From contig NZ_BAFS01000279.1 of assembly GCF_000308415.1 (NCBI RefSeq), forward strand, positions 1 to 64,000: DNA of 64,000 bases, given 5' to 3'. A program made the translations under genes and the position numbers. Source of the stretch: Nocardia asiatica NBRC 100129 (GTDB lineage Bacteria; Actinomycetota; Actinomycetes; Mycobacteriales; Mycobacteriaceae). This document shows positions 53,891 to 63,867 of this stretch, one piece after another. The notes beneath the pieces were generated by a model that worked only from the letters and a program-made list of their open reading frames with translations, did not search any database and had not been told where the DNA came from. Position 1 is the stretch's first letter; every line of letters starts with the position of its first letter.

Positions 53891-55963
53891 TCAGCTCCCC
53901 TGCGCTTGGATCGCGGTGATCGCCACGGTGTTGACGATGTCGGCCACCAGCGCGCCGCGGGAGAGGTCGTTGACCGGCTTGCGCAAACCTTGCAGCACCG
54001 GTCCGATCGCGATCGCACCCGCGCTGCGCTGCACCGCCTTATAGGTGTTGTTGCCGGTATTGAGATCGGGAAACACGAACACGGTCGCGCGCCCGGCGAC
54101 CTCCGAATCGGGCAGTTTGGTATCGGCGACGGTCGGTTCGATCGCGGCGTCGTATTGGATCGGCCCTTCCACCGGCAGTTCCGGCGCGCGCTCCCGCACC
54201 AGCTTGGTCGCGACGCGCACCTTGTCCACGTCCGCGCCGCTGCCCGACTCCCCGGTCGAATACGACAGCATCGCGACTCGGGGTTCGATGCCGAAGCGGT
54301 CGGCGGTCGCCGCGGAGGACACCGCGATGTCGGCCAACTGCTGGGCGGTCGGGTCCGGCACGACGGCGCAATCGCCGTAGGCGAGCACCCGGTCGGCCAG
54401 GCACATGAGGAACACGCTGGAGACGGTGGAGACCCCCGGCACCGTCTTGATGATCTCCAACGACGGCCGGATGGTGTGCGCCGTGGTGTGCGCCGCGCCG
54501 GAGACCATGCCGTCGGCGATCCCCTTGTACACCATCAAGGTGCCGAAATACGAGATGTCGGCCACCGTCTCGCGGGCCCGCTCGAGCGTCATGCCTTTGT
54601 GTTTGCGCAGGTCGGCGTATTCGGCGGCGAACTCCTCCAGGTAGCCGGAGCGGCGCGGGTCGAGCACCTCGGCGGCGGAGATGTCCACCCCGAGTTCGGC
54701 GGCGCGGGCCCGCACGGTGATCTCGTCGCCGAGGATCACCAGGTCGGCGATCTTGCGCTGGAGCACCCGCCCCGCCGCGCGCAGGATGCGGTCGTCGTCG
54801 CCTTCGGGGAGCACGATGCGTTTGCGATCGGCTCGCGCGCGCTCGATCAGCTGATATTCGAACATCTGCGGCGTGACCACCGAGCTGGGTGGGACGTCGA
54901 TGCGCCGCAGCAGCTCTACCGCGTCGACGTGTTCCTCCATCAACGCCAGGGCCGTGTCGACCTTGCGCGGATTGCCCGCGGACATCCGGCCGCGGGTGCG
55001 GTAGGCCGCTCCCGCCGTGTCGTAGGTGCCCAGGTCGGTGGTGAGAATCGGCAGCTTTGGCTTGAGACCGGTCATCAGCCGCGCCACCGCGGGATGCGGC
55101 AGCAGGCCGCCGTTCATGATGATCCCCGACAGCGACGGAAAGCCTTCCGCCTCATGCGCGTTGACGACGCTCAGCAGCACGTCGGACCGGTCGCCCGGCG
55201 CGATCACGACGACGCCCTCGACCAGCCGTTCCAGGATGTGCTCGGCCGTCATACCGCCGACCATGATCTTCAGCGCCTCCCGGTGCAGCAGTTCCGGGTC
55301 GCCGCTGTACATCTCACCGTCGACGGCCGCGCACAGCTCGGCCATGGTGGGCGCGATCAGCAACGGCACTTCGGGCAACGTCCACGAGGGGACGCCGAAG
55401 TCGCGCAGCGCCGCGCACACCTGCTCCAGTCCCTCCGGGGCGCAACGATTGGCGATGATGGCGACCAGCTGCGCGTGCTCGTGAACCAGTTCGGACGCGC
55501 ACAATTCGGCCAGTTGCCGCACCTCCTCCGGCGTGCGTTCCGCGCCGCGCAGCACCAGCAGCACCGGCGCGCCCAAGTTGACCGCGATCCGCGCGTTGAA
55601 GCGCAGCTCGCTGGGGCTGGCCACGTCGGTGTAGTCGCTGCCGACCACGACCACGGCGTCGCACAGCTTGGCGACCTCGTGGTAGCGCAGCACGATCTCG
55701 CTGATCGCGCCATCCGGGTCGGCGTGCACCTGCTCGTAGGTGGTGCCGATCGCCTGCGCGTAGTCGATGTCCGCCGTACTGTGCTCGAGCAGCAACTCGA
55801 GGATGTAGTCGGGCTCGGTGGTCGAGCGCGTGATCGGGCGGAACACCCCGACCCGCGCGGTCGTCGCGCACAGCGTCTGCAGTACCCCGAGGGCCACCGT
55901 CGACTTACCGGTGTCGCCTTCGGGCGAGGCGATGTACACGGCGGATGGAGCGTTGTCGGCCAT
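53891..55963 (-). CDS. pta: Phosphate acetyltransferase
   Basis: 690 residues, the long Pta form. The N-terminal part has a P-loop-like domain ([16 protein letters not shown]) and a DRTGG-type middle domain; the C-terminal ~330 residues are the catalytic PTA_PTB domain ([30 protein letters not shown], and [16 protein letters not shown]). It converts acetyl-CoA and phosphate to acetyl phosphate, which AckA uses. Length equals the M. tuberculosis protein. The start at 55963 precedes MADNAP; a longer start is unlikely. Confidence 0.94.
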   Translation of the reverse strand: MADNAPSAVYIASPEGDTGKSTVALGVLQTLCATTARVGVFRPITRSTTEPDYILELLLEHSTADIDYAQAIGTTYEQVHADPDGAISEIVLRYHEVAKLCDAVVVVGSDYTDVASPSELRFNARIAVNLGAPVLLVLRGAERTPEEVRQLAELCASELVHEHAQLVAIIANRCAPEGLEQVCAALRDFGVPSWTLPEVPLLIAPTMAELCAAVDGEMYSGDPELLHREALKIMVGGMTAEHILERLVEGVVVIAPGDRSDVLLSVVNAHEAEGFPSLSGIIMNGGLLPHPAVARLMTGLKPKLPILTTDLGTYDTAGAAYRTRGRMSAGNPRKVDTALALMEEHVDAVELLRRIDVPPSSVVTPQMFEYQLIERARADRKRIVLPEGDDDRILRAAGRVLQRKIADLVILGDEITVRARAAELGVDISAAEVLDPRRSGYLEEFAAEYADLRKHKGMTLERARETVADISYFGTLMVYKGIADGMVSGAAHTTAHTIRPSLEIIKTVPGVSTVSSVFLMCLADRVLAYGDCAVVPDPTAQQLADIAVSSAATADRFGIEPRVAMLSYSTGESGSGADVDKVRVATKLVRERAPELPVEGPIQYDAAIEPTVADTKLPDSEVAGRATVFVFPDLNTGNNTYKAVQRSAGAIAIGPVLQGLRKPVNDLSRGALVADIVNTVAITAIQAQGS

Positions 55964-56193
55964 GTCCGAGAGCTTAGTGAACCAGCGGCAACCGGGCCGC
56001 GCTGCGCGACGGTCGTCACTCGCCGCGCACAGCGCGTGGCCGGTCGTGCGGCGCGGAGCCATCGCACCCCCGCGATATCGGGGTGCCACGCGATGGCGAC
56101 GGACCATGCCGTGGCGACGGGCCATACCGTGGCGGCGGCCCGTCACGGCGGGAAGTCGCCGTGGCCGGTCGTCCGCGCCGCTATAGTCCGGTC

Positions 56194-56700
56194 ATGGCTG
56201 AGCATTTCCCGGATCGGCAGTGGGGCTCGCGCACCACCCTATTCGCTCGCACGGCAAGTAGATTCGCGGCGACGAAGATCGGCTCCCGGCTCGTCCGCGC
56301 CATCACGCCGCTGGACCGGGCGGTCCTGGAACGCACCGGCGCGAAGTACACCGTGCTCGGCCCGATCGGCGCGCCGGTCATCCTGCTCACCACCATCGGC
56401 CGCAAATCCGGGCAGCCGCGCACCCAGCCCCTGCTGTACGTGCACGACGGCGACACCCTCTATGTGATCGGCAGCAATTTCGGCCAGGCGCATCACCCGG
56501 CCTGGACCGCGAATCTGCTGGCGAACCCGACGGCGACAGTCGCCATCGCGGGCGAACGCATCCCGGTGACCGCCACCCCCGTCGAAGACTCCGACAAGGA
56601 CCCGATCTTCCAACGCTTCGTCGACATCACCGGCGCCTACGCCGCCTACCGCACGCGCACCACCCGCGACCTGCGCATTTTCGCCCTTCACCGGGCATGA
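56194..56700 (+). CDS. F420-dependent deazaflavin oxidoreductase (DDN-like)
   Basis: 168 residues, one-domain split-barrel typical of the deazaflavin-dependent nitroreductase family: GPIGAPVILLTTIGRKSGQPRT followed by PLLYVHDGDTLYVIGSNFGQ and NPTATV. Members reduce quinones, nitro compounds and similar acceptors with F420H2. A TATAGT box (56182-56187) lies six bases before the ATG with no ribosome-binding site, so it is probably leaderless. It sits next to fgd, the enzyme that makes F420H2. Confidence 0.85.
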   Translation: MAEHFPDRQWGSRTTLFARTASRFAATKIGSRLVRAITPLDRAVLERTGAKYTVLGPIGAPVILLTTIGRKSGQPRTQPLLYVHDGDTLYVIGSNFGQAHHPAWTANLLANPTATVAIAGERIPVTATPVEDSDKDPIFQRFVDITGAYAAYRTRTTRDLRIFALHRA

Positions 56701-56707
56701 CCCACGA

Positions 56708-56752
56708 GGCGCACCACGCCGTCGGCCGAGCGGACTCGCGGCGTGGTGTGCC
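56708..56752. terminator. Bidirectional hairpin between oxidoreductase and fgd
   Basis: Arms of 14 bp (56708-56721 and 56739-56752), matched except for one G-T pair, lie between the two convergent stops. It can end transcripts from both sides. Confidence 0.6.
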
Positions 56753-56763
56753 GCTCGGGGACG

Positions 56764-57774
56764 TCAGGCCAGGGCGCGCAGGCGCGGGGCCAGGTCGCGC
56801 TGGAAGAGGTCGAGGAAGCGGCGCTGGTCGTGGCCGGGGGCGTGGAAGACCAGGTGGTTGAGGCCGGCGTCGAGGTAGGGCTTGATCTGCTCGACCGCTT
56901 GATCGGGGTCGCTGGCGACGATCCAGCGCTTGGCGATCTGTTCGATCGGCAGCGCGTCGGCGGCGGCTTCCATCTCGATCGGGTCGGTGATGCTGTGCTT
57001 CTGCTCGGCGGTGAGCGAGAGCGGGGCCCAGAACCGGGTGTTCTCCCTGGCCAGTTCCGGATCGGTGTCGTAGGAGAGCTTGATCTCGATCATCCGGTCG
57101 ATGTCGTCGACGCTGCGGCCCGCCTTCGCCGCGCCTTCGGCGACAGCGGGCATCAGCTTTTCGGTGTAGAGGTCCATGCCCTTGCCCGAGGTGCAGATGA
57201 ACCCGTCGCCCGCGCGGCCCGCGTACCGCGCGACCAGCGGCCCGCCCGCGGCGACGTAGACCGGGATGCCGCCCTTGGGCACGTCGTAGATGGAGGCGCC
57301 GACGGTCTTGTAGTACTGGCCGTCGAAGTCGACGCGGTCACCGGTCCACAGGGCGCGCATCAGGTCTACGGACTCGCGCAGGCGCGCGAAACGCTCCTTG
57401 AATTCGGGCCATTCGCCGGTGTACCCGGTGGCGATCTCGTTGAGCGCCTCACCGGTGCCTACCCCGAGCATGACGCGGTCCGGGTACAGGCAGCCCATGG
57501 TGGCGAACGCCTGGGCGATCACCGCGGGGTTGTAGCGGAAGGTCGGGGTGAGCACCGAGGTGCCGAGCTGGATGCGCTGGGTGCGCTCGCCGACCGCGGC
57601 CAGCCAGGCCAGCGAGAAGGGCGCGTGCCCGCCCTTGTGCCGCCACGGCTGGAAGTGGTCGCTCACGGTGGCGCTGTCGAGGCCGTGTTCCTCGGCCAGC
57701 ACCGCGATCTCGACGAGTTCGCGGGGGCCGAACTGCTCCGCTGATGCCTTGTATCCGAGCTTGAGTCCGCTCAT
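56764..57774 (-). CDS. fgd: F420-dependent glucose-6-phosphate dehydrogenase
   Basis: 336 residues, the same length as mycobacterial FGD1. It oxidises glucose-6-phosphate to 6-phosphogluconolactone with coenzyme F420. LLM-family TIM barrel with SDHFQPW near the N-terminus, [30 protein letters not shown] and [14 protein letters not shown]420 and phosphate contacts in these regions match FGD. In M. tuberculosis fgd1 is also adjacent to pta-ackA. Its product F420H2 feeds enzymes such as the oxidoreductase next to it. Confidence 0.95.
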   Translation of the reverse strand: MSGLKLGYKASAEQFGPRELVEIAVLAEEHGLDSATVSDHFQPWRHKGGHAPFSLAWLAAVGERTQRIQLGTSVLTPTFRYNPAVIAQAFATMGCLYPDRVMLGVGTGEALNEIATGYTGEWPEFKERFARLRESVDLMRALWTGDRVDFDGQYYKTVGASIYDVPKGGIPVYVAAGGPLVARYAGRAGDGFICTSGKGMDLYTEKLMPAVAEGAAKAGRSVDDIDRMIEIKLSYDTDPELARENTRFWAPLSLTAEQKHSITDPIEMEAAADALPIEQIAKRWIVASDPDQAVEQIKPYLDAGLNHLVFHAPGHDQRRFLDLFQRDLAPRLRALA

Positions 57775-57950
57775 CTGCCACGCTCCTCGCGTTTCGTTTC
57801 GCCGCCATCGCGATCCGTCCTCGACAGTAGCCAACGCTGCCGGCTCGCACGCCGACGGCCCGGCGCGGATGGTCTTCGCGGCGGCGCGCTCGTTCGACCG
57901 GTACCGGTCGCTCCGGTTTCGGTCGCCCGCCGATAGCGGATAATGGCCGC

Positions 57951-58751
57951 GTGACCGCAGACGACGAGCCGATCCTGTCCTACTTGACCGATATGGACGG
58001 CGTGCTGGTGCACGAGGACCACCTCATCCCGGGCGCGGACAAGTTCCTCGCCGAACTGCGCGCCAACGACACGCCATTCCTCGTGCTGACCAACAATTCG
58101 ATCCGCACCCCCCGCGATCTGCAGGCGCGGCTGCGCCACACCGGACTCGACATCCCGGAATCGGCCATCTGGACCTCCGCGCTGGCCACCGCCACCTTCC
58201 TCGACGACCAGCGGCCCAACGGAACCGCATACGTGGTGGGCGAATCCGGGCTCACGACCGCGCTGCACGAGATCGGCTACGTGCTGACCGACAGCGACCC
58301 GGACTACGTCGTCCTCGGCGAGACCCGCACGTACTCCTTCGAGGCGATCACCACCGCGATCCGGCTGGTCGAGCGCGGCGCCCGTTTCATCGCGACCAAC
58401 CCCGACCCGACCGGCCCGTCCCGGGACGGCTCGCTGCCCGCGACCGGCTCGGTGGCCGCGCTGATCACCCGCGCCACCGGCCGCGAGCCGTACTACGTCG
58501 GCAAGCCCAACCCGCTGATGATGCGCTCGGCGCTGCGCCGCATCGGCGCCCATTCCCAGTCGACGGTGATGATCGGCGACCGGATGGACACCGACGTCAT
58601 CTCCGGCCTGGAAGCGGGCATGCGCACCATCCTGGTGACATCCGGCATCTCCACCCGCGCGTCCTTCGAGGCCTACCCCTACCGCCCCACAATGGTGGTG
58701 GACTCCGTCGCCGACCTGATCGGCAAGACCGGTTCCCCGTTCACCGACTGA
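57951..58751 (+). CDS. HAD family hydrolase (NagD-like)
   Basis: 266 residues. The first HAD motif is [17 protein letters not shown]; later come [12 protein letters not shown] (motif II), a Lys in [12 protein letters not shown] and [21 protein letters not shown] (motif III/IV). The large cap between motifs II and III is that of the NagD/pyridoxal phosphatase type (class IIA). The GTG start is leaderless-like, with GATAAT six bases upstream. Substrate unknown; a nucleotide or sugar phosphate is likely. Its end overlaps the convergent MarR gene by 11 bp. Confidence 0.85.
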   Translation: MTADDEPILSYLTDMDGVLVHEDHLIPGADKFLAELRANDTPFLVLTNNSIRTPRDLQARLRHTGLDIPESAIWTSALATATFLDDQRPNGTAYVVGESGLTTALHEIGYVLTDSDPDYVVLGETRTYSFEAITTAIRLVERGARFIATNPDPTGPSRDGSLPATGSVAALITRATGREPYYVGKPNPLMMRSALRRIGAHSQSTVMIGDRMDTDVISGLEAGMRTILVTSGISTRASFEAYPYRPTMVVDSVADLIGKTGSPFTD

Positions 58752-59199
58752 CCGGCTGATCCGCGGTGATCGCGTCCATCGCGGCGGACAGCTCGGTGAG
58801 CACCGCCACGGTGAGCGCGAGCTGCTCGTGACCGAGTTCGTCCGCGAGCCGCTCGGACAGAACCTTGTGCTGCGGGTCGATGCGGCGCACCGCGGCCAGG
58901 CCCGCTTCGGTGACCGCGACGAGTTTCGCCCGGCGGTGCGCGGGGTTGGGACGGTATTCGGCGAGTCCCTTGTCCACCAGCAGATCCGCGATGCGCTGCA
59001 CGCTCTGGCGGGTGATGCCCATCTCGCGAGCGATCCCGGCGACGGGCAGCGGCGCGCGTAGCACCGCCCCGAGCACCTGCCACCAAGCGGCGGTCAGACC
59101 CGCCGGTCGCGCCAGTTCCTCGGCCACCGCGAGGAACTGGCCGTTCAAACGGAACGACGTGATCGCCGCCGTGGCGAACAGCTCCTGATCGCCGGTCAT
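58741..59199 (-). CDS. MarR family transcriptional regulator
   Basis: 152 residues with the winged helix (about 45-115): VAGIAREMGITRQSVQRIAD, DKGLAEYRPNPAHRRAKLV. It lies directly downstream of the DJ-1 gene on the same strand, 27 bp after its stop, and is probably co-transcribed with it. The striking inverted repeat upstream of the DJ-1 gene is the likely operator, making this an autoregulated pair. Confidence 0.88.
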   Translation of the reverse strand: MTGDQELFATAAITSFRLNGQFLAVAEELARPAGLTAAWWQVLGAVLRAPLPVAGIAREMGITRQSVQRIADLLVDKGLAEYRPNPAHRRAKLVAVTEAGLAAVRRIDPQHKVLSERLADELGHEQLALTVAVLTELSAAMDAITADQPVSR

Positions 59200-59226
59200 G
59201 CGGTACCTTCCGAGGCTCGCGCTCGT

Positions 59227-59850
59227 TCACGCATGCTGCGCGTCGTATTCCGCGAGCACTGCCCATCCGGCCGGATCGGCGTGCGCGAACAGCCGATACC
59301 AACCCTCCAGCACGTGCGGCTCGTACACACCGAGCCTGCCGAGCACCTCGCGCGCGAACTCGAACGGCGCGCTCGCACTGGCGGTGATGACGTCCCCATC
59401 GGTGACGGCAGGCGCGTCGACGTAGTGGTCGGCGCCCGAATACCCGCTGTAGAGCAGGAGTTCCGCGACATTGCTGGTGTGCTTGCGGGTATCCAGCAAG
59501 CCCGCCTTGGCCAGGCCGAACGTCGCGCCGCAGATCGCGGCGACCGGGACACCGGCCGCGACGAACTCGCGCGCCTTGTGCGTGAACGGGTCCAGTTCCG
59601 TCCCCTCCCAGGTCTCCGCCCCCGGCAGGATCAGCATCGCGCTGTCGGCGGGCGTGAGATCGGCGAGCACGACGTCCGGCACGATGCGCATCCCGCCCAT
59701 CGTGGTGACCGGAGCCGCGCTCGGGCCGACCGTCTTCACCTGCCACGTACCCGGCTCCCGATGCCAGCTCGGCTTGTTGATGTGCGCGGTGGCCGCGCCC
59801 ACCTCCCAGTCGGCGAGGGTGTCGTAAACGGCCATGTGCACTGTCTTCAT
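59227..59850 (-). CDS. DJ-1/PfpI family protein
   Basis: 207 residues from the ATG at 59850 (another in frame at 59856 would enter the operator). The reactive Cys107 is in AICGATFGLA, and the Glu that supports it is in the N-terminal half (LADWEVG). This class-I glutamine-amidotransferase-like fold serves as amidase, glyoxalase or stress chaperone; sequence alone does not decide. It is followed by the MarR gene and probably repressed by its product. Confidence 0.85.
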   Translation of the reverse strand: MKTVHMAVYDTLADWEVGAATAHINKPSWHREPGTWQVKTVGPSAAPVTTMGGMRIVPDVVLADLTPADSAMLILPGAETWEGTELDPFTHKAREFVAAGVPVAAICGATFGLAKAGLLDTRKHTSNVAELLLYSGYSGADHYVDAPAVTDGDVITASASAPFEFAREVLGRLGVYEPHVLEGWYRLFAHADPAGWAVLAEYDAQHA

Positions 59851-59855
59851 TGCCA

Positions 59856-59891
59856 TGACAGTATGCTGTCACATTTGACAGCATACTGTCA
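59856..59891. promoter_or_regulatory. Paired 16-bp MarR operators as one perfect inverted repeat
   Basis: TGACAGTATGCTGTCA (59856-59871) and its exact complement (59876-59891) are separated by CATT. Each arm is itself near-palindromic (TGACAG..CTGTCA). Two MarR dimers could bind side by side, or the RNA could fold. It is directly upstream of the DJ-1 start. Confidence 0.8.
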
Positions 59892-59950
59892 ATGCCGTGC
59901 CGAGCCGGAAGCAGGACGACACCCCGGCGCGACGCACCTACCCTGGGAGC

Positions 59951-60403
59951 ATGCGAATTTCGGTGGCGGCGGACGAGCGGGTCGGGGTGGCCGAGGAACT
60001 GGTGGCCGAACTGGGCAAACGCGGCCACGAGATCGTGCCGCACGGCGCGCTGTCCGACGCGGAACGCGACGACTGGGCGTGGGCCAGCGAGGCCGCGGCC
60101 CGTGACGTCGCCTCCGGCCACACCGACCAGGCGATCGTCTGCTGCTGGACCGGCACCGGCGCCTCGATCGCGGCCAACAAGGTCCCCGGCGTGCGCGCCG
60201 CCCTCTGCGCGGACGCCTCGACCGCGGCGGGCGCCCGCACCTGGAACGACGCCAACGTCCTGGCCCTGAGCCTGCGATCGACCTCCAGCGCGGAACTGCG
60301 CGAAATCCTCGACGCCTGGTTCACCACCGAACCCAGCTCGTCACCGGACGATCAGGCGAACATCGCCCATCTCGCCGACATCGAACGGGCCGCCGAGGCC
60401 TGA
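59951..60403 (+). CDS. RpiB/LacAB-type sugar-phosphate isomerase
   Basis: 150 residues. The Rossmann-like fold with CCWTGTGASIAANK corresponds to the C-G-T-G-x-G active-site loop of ribose-5-phosphate isomerase B, with a Trp in place of the usual Gly after Cys65. Other RpiB features are partly kept (ANKVPGVRAALC, ARTWNDANVLAL). The Trp change and the short length suggest a diverged substrate. TACCCT six bases before the ATG at 59951 indicates a leaderless start. Confidence 0.8.
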   Translation: MRISVAADERVGVAEELVAELGKRGHEIVPHGALSDAERDDWAWASEAAARDVASGHTDQAIVCCWTGTGASIAANKVPGVRAALCADASTAAGARTWNDANVLALSLRSTSSAELREILDAWFTTEPSSSPDDQANIAHLADIERAAEA

Positions 60404-60492
60404 CCAGCCGCCGGACGCTCCGCGCCCACGAGCATGTGCAGCACGACCGGCCCGCCTGCGCTACCGACGAACCCCGGCGATACGGTCGAGGC

Positions 60493-62022
60493 ATGGTCGT
60501 GCAGAGCCCCGGCGGCACGTTCGGGAACTATTCTCTCGAACGCTTACTGGGCCGCGGCGGCATGGGCGAGGTGTGGTTGGCACTCGACCACGAGGGGCGC
60601 GCCGTCGCACTCAAGGTGCTGTCAGCGGCGTACACCGCCGATTCGCTCTATCGACAGCGCTTCGAGCGCGAGGCGCGGTTGAGCGCCCGGGTACGCAATC
60701 CGCACATCGTGCCTATCCACGCCTTCGGCGAGGTCGACGGCCACCTGTTCTTGGAGATGGCCTATATCGAGGGCGTCGATCTCGGCACCCGCCTGAAATC
60801 GGGCGCTCTGCCACCGGATCGGGCCGTCGACGTCATCGTCCAGGTCGCCGAGGCGCTGGACGCCGCGCACGCGGCCGGACTCGTGCACCGCGATGTGAAG
60901 CCGGGCAACATCCTCCTGCACACCAGCGGTTTCGTGTATTTGATCGACTTCGGTATCGCCCGTGCCGCCGACAGCACCGCGCTCACCGCTACCGGGCTGG
61001 TGGTCGGCACGCTGGGGTACATGGCGCCGGAGCGATTCACCGGCACGGTCGACGCCCGGTCCGATGTCTATTCGCTGGCCTGCGTGCTCTACGAAACCCT
61101 CAGCGGAAAACCGCCCTACGGCGACGGCGATCCGGCTCAGCAGATGCACGCGCACCTGAGGAGCGAACCGCCGCGTGCCGCGCGGGCTGCCCGTGACGTC
61201 CCGGCCGCACTCGACGCCGTCATAGCCCGGGGGATGGCCAAGGAGCCGGACGCACGCTACCGCAGCGCGGGGGATTTCGCCGCGGCGGCCTCGGCTGCCC
61301 TGGCCCGGTCCGCGGCGGTGCTACCGGCCCCGCCTGTCACGCGTCCCACGGCACCGGCCGGCCACCCGGCCACTCGGATGCTGACGGCCGCCACCCCGAC
61401 GCCCCCGACGGCCGAGGTTCGGGCAGCCGCTCCGGCCGGGCAACGCGATCATCGGTCGCGCCGATGGATACCCGTCGCCGCCGGAGCGGCGCTCGTCGCC
61501 GCGGTGGGGTTGTGGCTGCTCGGAAGCGGCATCGATTTCGGGTCCGCACCTGTCGCGGGTCCGATGACCAGCGAAGCCGCCACGTCGGCCGATACCTCGC
61601 TGCCCTCGGCCGGCGGGCAGGCCGCGAATCCAGGTCCTGCGGTGCGCGACGGAAACTTCGCTTTCACCGTGACCGGCGTGGCCTCCGACGCGACAACCGC
61701 AGGCGATACCCACACCATCGTGACGCTGACTGTCACCAACGTGTCCGACCGCGAACAGACCCTTGTCGTCGCCGATCAGCGGCTGGTCACCACCGGCGGC
61801 CGCTCCGTCCCACCCGACGCGGCGGTCACCGCCGAACTCAACTCGCCCGGCGGTGCCTCCGCGCGCCTGGCTCCCGGCCGCGTCAGTACGATCCGGCTGG
61901 CCTTCGACCTGCCCGGCAAGAACAAGAACGGCAAGAAGAACGATAAGAAAGACGACGTCGCGAGCCACTTGATCCTGCACGGCGCACCGTCGTCACCCGG
62001 CGTCACCGTGTGGATCGGCTGA
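60493..62022 (+). CDS. Membrane Ser/Thr protein kinase with external domain
   Basis: 509 residues. The kinase domain (1-270) is complete: glycine loop GRGGMGEVW (20-28), Lys41, HRDVKPGN with catalytic Asp134, DFG Asp152 and MAPE. A Pro/Ala/Thr linker leads to one membrane helix (about 321-342), then an extracellular domain (about 370-500) with a beta-sandwich pattern like DUF4352 (VTVTGVASDATTAGDTHTIV region, TNVSDREQTLVV) and a Lys-rich insert (KNKNGKKNDKK). The family senses an external signal and phosphorylates intracellular targets. TACGGT six bases before the ATG suggests a leaderless start. Confidence 0.88.
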   Translation: MVVQSPGGTFGNYSLERLLGRGGMGEVWLALDHEGRAVALKVLSAAYTADSLYRQRFEREARLSARVRNPHIVPIHAFGEVDGHLFLEMAYIEGVDLGTRLKSGALPPDRAVDVIVQVAEALDAAHAAGLVHRDVKPGNILLHTSGFVYLIDFGIARAADSTALTATGLVVGTLGYMAPERFTGTVDARSDVYSLACVLYETLSGKPPYGDGDPAQQMHAHLRSEPPRAARAARDVPAALDAVIARGMAKEPDARYRSAGDFAAAASAALARSAAVLPAPPVTRPTAPAGHPATRMLTAATPTPPTAEVRAAAPAGQRDHRSRRWIPVAAGAALVAAVGLWLLGSGIDFGSAPVAGPMTSEAATSADTSLPSAGGQAANPGPAVRDGNFAFTVTGVASDATTAGDTHTIVTLTVTNVSDREQTLVVADQRLVTTGGRSVPPDAAVTAELNSPGGASARLAPGRVSTIRLAFDLPGKNKNGKKNDKKDDVASHLILHGAPSSPGVTVWIG

Positions 62023-62045
62023 CCGATCGCGCGACGGTTCCGGGA

Positions 62046-63260
62046 TCAGGAGAGGGCGTGGTCGAGGTCTTCGAGGAGGTCTTCGACGTCTTCCAGGCCC
62101 ACCGAGATGCGCACCACGCCGTCGGTCAGGCCGATGGTGGCCCTGCCTTCGGGGCCCATGGCGCGGTGGGTGGTGGTGGCCGGATGCGTGATCAGGGTCT
62201 TCGCGTCACCGAGGTTGTTGGAGATGTCGACGATGCGCAACCGGTCGAGTACCTCGAAAGCGCGCTTCTTCGCCTCGTGCTCAGGCGCGTTCAGCTCGAA
62301 GGTGACCACGGTGCCGCCCGCGCTCATCTGGCCGGTGGCCAGCGCGTGCTGCGGATGCGATTCCAGAAACGGGTACCGCACCCAGCTGACGGCCGGGTTG
62401 CTCTCCAGGAACCGGGCGATGCGCAGGGCGGACTCCGCCGAATGGCGCACCCGCAGCGGCATCGTCTCCAGGCCCTTGAGCAGCGTCCACGCGTTGAACG
62501 GGCTCAGCGCCGGCCCCGTATGACGCATCAGCGTCTTCACCGGGCCGTCGATGTAGTCCTGGGCGCCGAGGATCGCGCCGCCCAGCACGCGGCCCTGCCC
62601 ATCGATGTGCTTGGTGCCCGAGTAGACCACCACGTCGGCGCCGAGTTCGAAGCCGCGTTGCAGCAGCGGCGTGGCGAACACGTTGTCCAGTACCACTTTC
62701 GCGCCCGCCGCGTGCGCCAGCTCGGTCACCCGGCGCACGTCGACCAGCGTCTGCATCGGATTGGCGGGCGTCTCGAAGAACACCGCCTGGGCCGGCGTCG
62801 ACAGCGCCTGCTCCCACTGGTCGAGATCCTCGCCGTCGACGAAGACGGTCTCCACCCCCCAGCGCGGCAGGATCTCGTTGCACACCACGAAGCACGAGCC
62901 GAACAGGCTGCGCGCGGCGACGAGCCGATCGCCCGCGCTCAGCAGCGCGCCCAGCGCGGTGAACACCGCGGACATGCCGCTCGCGGTCGCGAAGCACGCT
63001 TCGGCGCCGTCGAGCAGGCGCATCCGCTCCTCGAACATGGCCACGGTCGGATTGCCGTAGCGGGAGTAGACGAAGTGCTCGACCTCGCCGGTGAACGCGG
63101 CCTCGGCGGCCTCGGCGCTCTCGTAGACGAAGCCGGAGGTCAGATAGAGCGCCTCGGCGGTCTCCTCGAAGCCGGAGCGCCGCAGCCCGCCGCGCACGCC
63201 GAGCGTCGCGGGACCGACGCCTTCGGGCAGCGGCTTGTCGAACGCGCCGCCGGTGATCAC
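62046..63260 (-). CDS. metZ: O-succinylhomoserine sulfhydrylase
   Basis: 404 residues, a PLP enzyme of the Cys/Met metabolism family. The cofactor Lys217 is in VVYSGTKHIDGQGR; EHFVYSRYGNPTVAMFEERM and FFETPANPMQ are typical. It makes homocysteine from O-succinylhomoserine and sulfide. The GTG at 63260 overlaps the rhodanese stop (GTGA), indicating a coupled operon in which the rhodanese may supply sulfur. The open frame extends further upstream but there it shadows the rhodanese gene. Gene name is by likeness to mycobacterial metZ. Confidence 0.92.
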   Translation of the reverse strand: MITGGAFDKPLPEGVGPATLGVRGGLRRSGFEETAEALYLTSGFVYESAEAAEAAFTGEVEHFVYSRYGNPTVAMFEERMRLLDGAEACFATASGMSAVFTALGALLSAGDRLVAARSLFGSCFVVCNEILPRWGVETVFVDGEDLDQWEQALSTPAQAVFFETPANPMQTLVDVRRVTELAHAAGAKVVLDNVFATPLLQRGFELGADVVVYSGTKHIDGQGRVLGGAILGAQDYIDGPVKTLMRHTGPALSPFNAWTLLKGLETMPLRVRHSAESALRIARFLESNPAVSWVRYPFLESHPQHALATGQMSAGGTVVTFELNAPEHEAKKRAFEVLDRLRIVDISNNLGDAKTLITHPATTTHRAMGPEGRATIGLTDGVVRISVGLEDVEDLLEDLDHALS

Positions 63261-63673
63261 GACTGCCGCCAGGGCAATCCGAGGGCGCGCCAGCCGGCGC
63301 CGCCGCGATGCCCGAACTCGTCGAGCGGGCCCTCGAAGCCCTCGAGCACGTTGTAGGAGGTGCGGTAACCCGCCGACGTGGCGGCGATCGCCGCGCCCAC
63401 CGAACGCTGACCGGAGCGACAGAGGAAGACGACGGGAGCGTCCGGGTCGTGCCCGTCGAGCGCCTGCTTCAACTGCTCGACGAACGCCGCGTTGCGCGTG
63501 CCCGTCGAGTCGACCCATTCGATCAGCACGGTCGGCCGTTCGATGGAGCTCGTGTCGGGGACGCCGACGAACTTCCATTCCGCTTCCGTCCGCACGTCCA
63601 CGAGGACGGCTTCGGGGTTGTCCCGCAGCAGCTCCCACGCTTGCTGTGGAGTGATGTCACCGGCATAACTCAT
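63257..63673 (-). CDS. Rhodanese-like sulfurtransferase
   Basis: 138 residues, a single rhodanese domain with the active-site loop CRSGQRS at Cys85 and the front part ITPQQAWELL, AVLVDVRTEAEW. It can carry a persulfide. AGGAGG lies five bases before the ATG at 63673. Coupled to metZ, as in M. tuberculosis, so a role in sulfur supply for homocysteine synthesis is likely. Confidence 0.88.
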   Translation of the reverse strand: MSYAGDITPQQAWELLRDNPEAVLVDVRTEAEWKFVGVPDTSSIERPTVLIEWVDSTGTRNAAFVEQLKQALDGHDPDAPVVFLCRSGQRSVGAAIAATSAGYRTSYNVLEGFEGPLDEFGHRGGAGWRALGLPWRQS

Positions 63674-63867
63674 GTGCACCTCCTGCGAATCCGCACTTGC
63701 CGCGCCCGGGACCGAGGCGCCGCCAGGTCGTCACCCGGAGCACCCCACCGCGGAGGAGGGTTGCCGACCAGCAATGCCGGGGCTTGACGCTGGTTCTCAT
63801 GACCTTCGACTGAGATTGCACCGAGCCGGGTCACCCTGTCAAACGGTGGCGCACCCTGCGCGAACGC

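Noticed and set aside
55964-56193. ATGG/CGATGGCGACGG repeats before the oxidoreductase gene as a regulatory array
   Set aside because: Copies are short and irregular; no consistent spacing or symmetry.
53906-56467. Plus-strand 853-codon frame over pta
   Set aside because: Shadow of pta; the composition (Arg/His/Gly/Asp) is typical of antisense frames in GC-rich genes.
63261-63638. Upstream extension of metZ
   Set aside because: Shadow of the rhodanese gene in another frame; the GTG at 63260 couples to the rhodanese stop.
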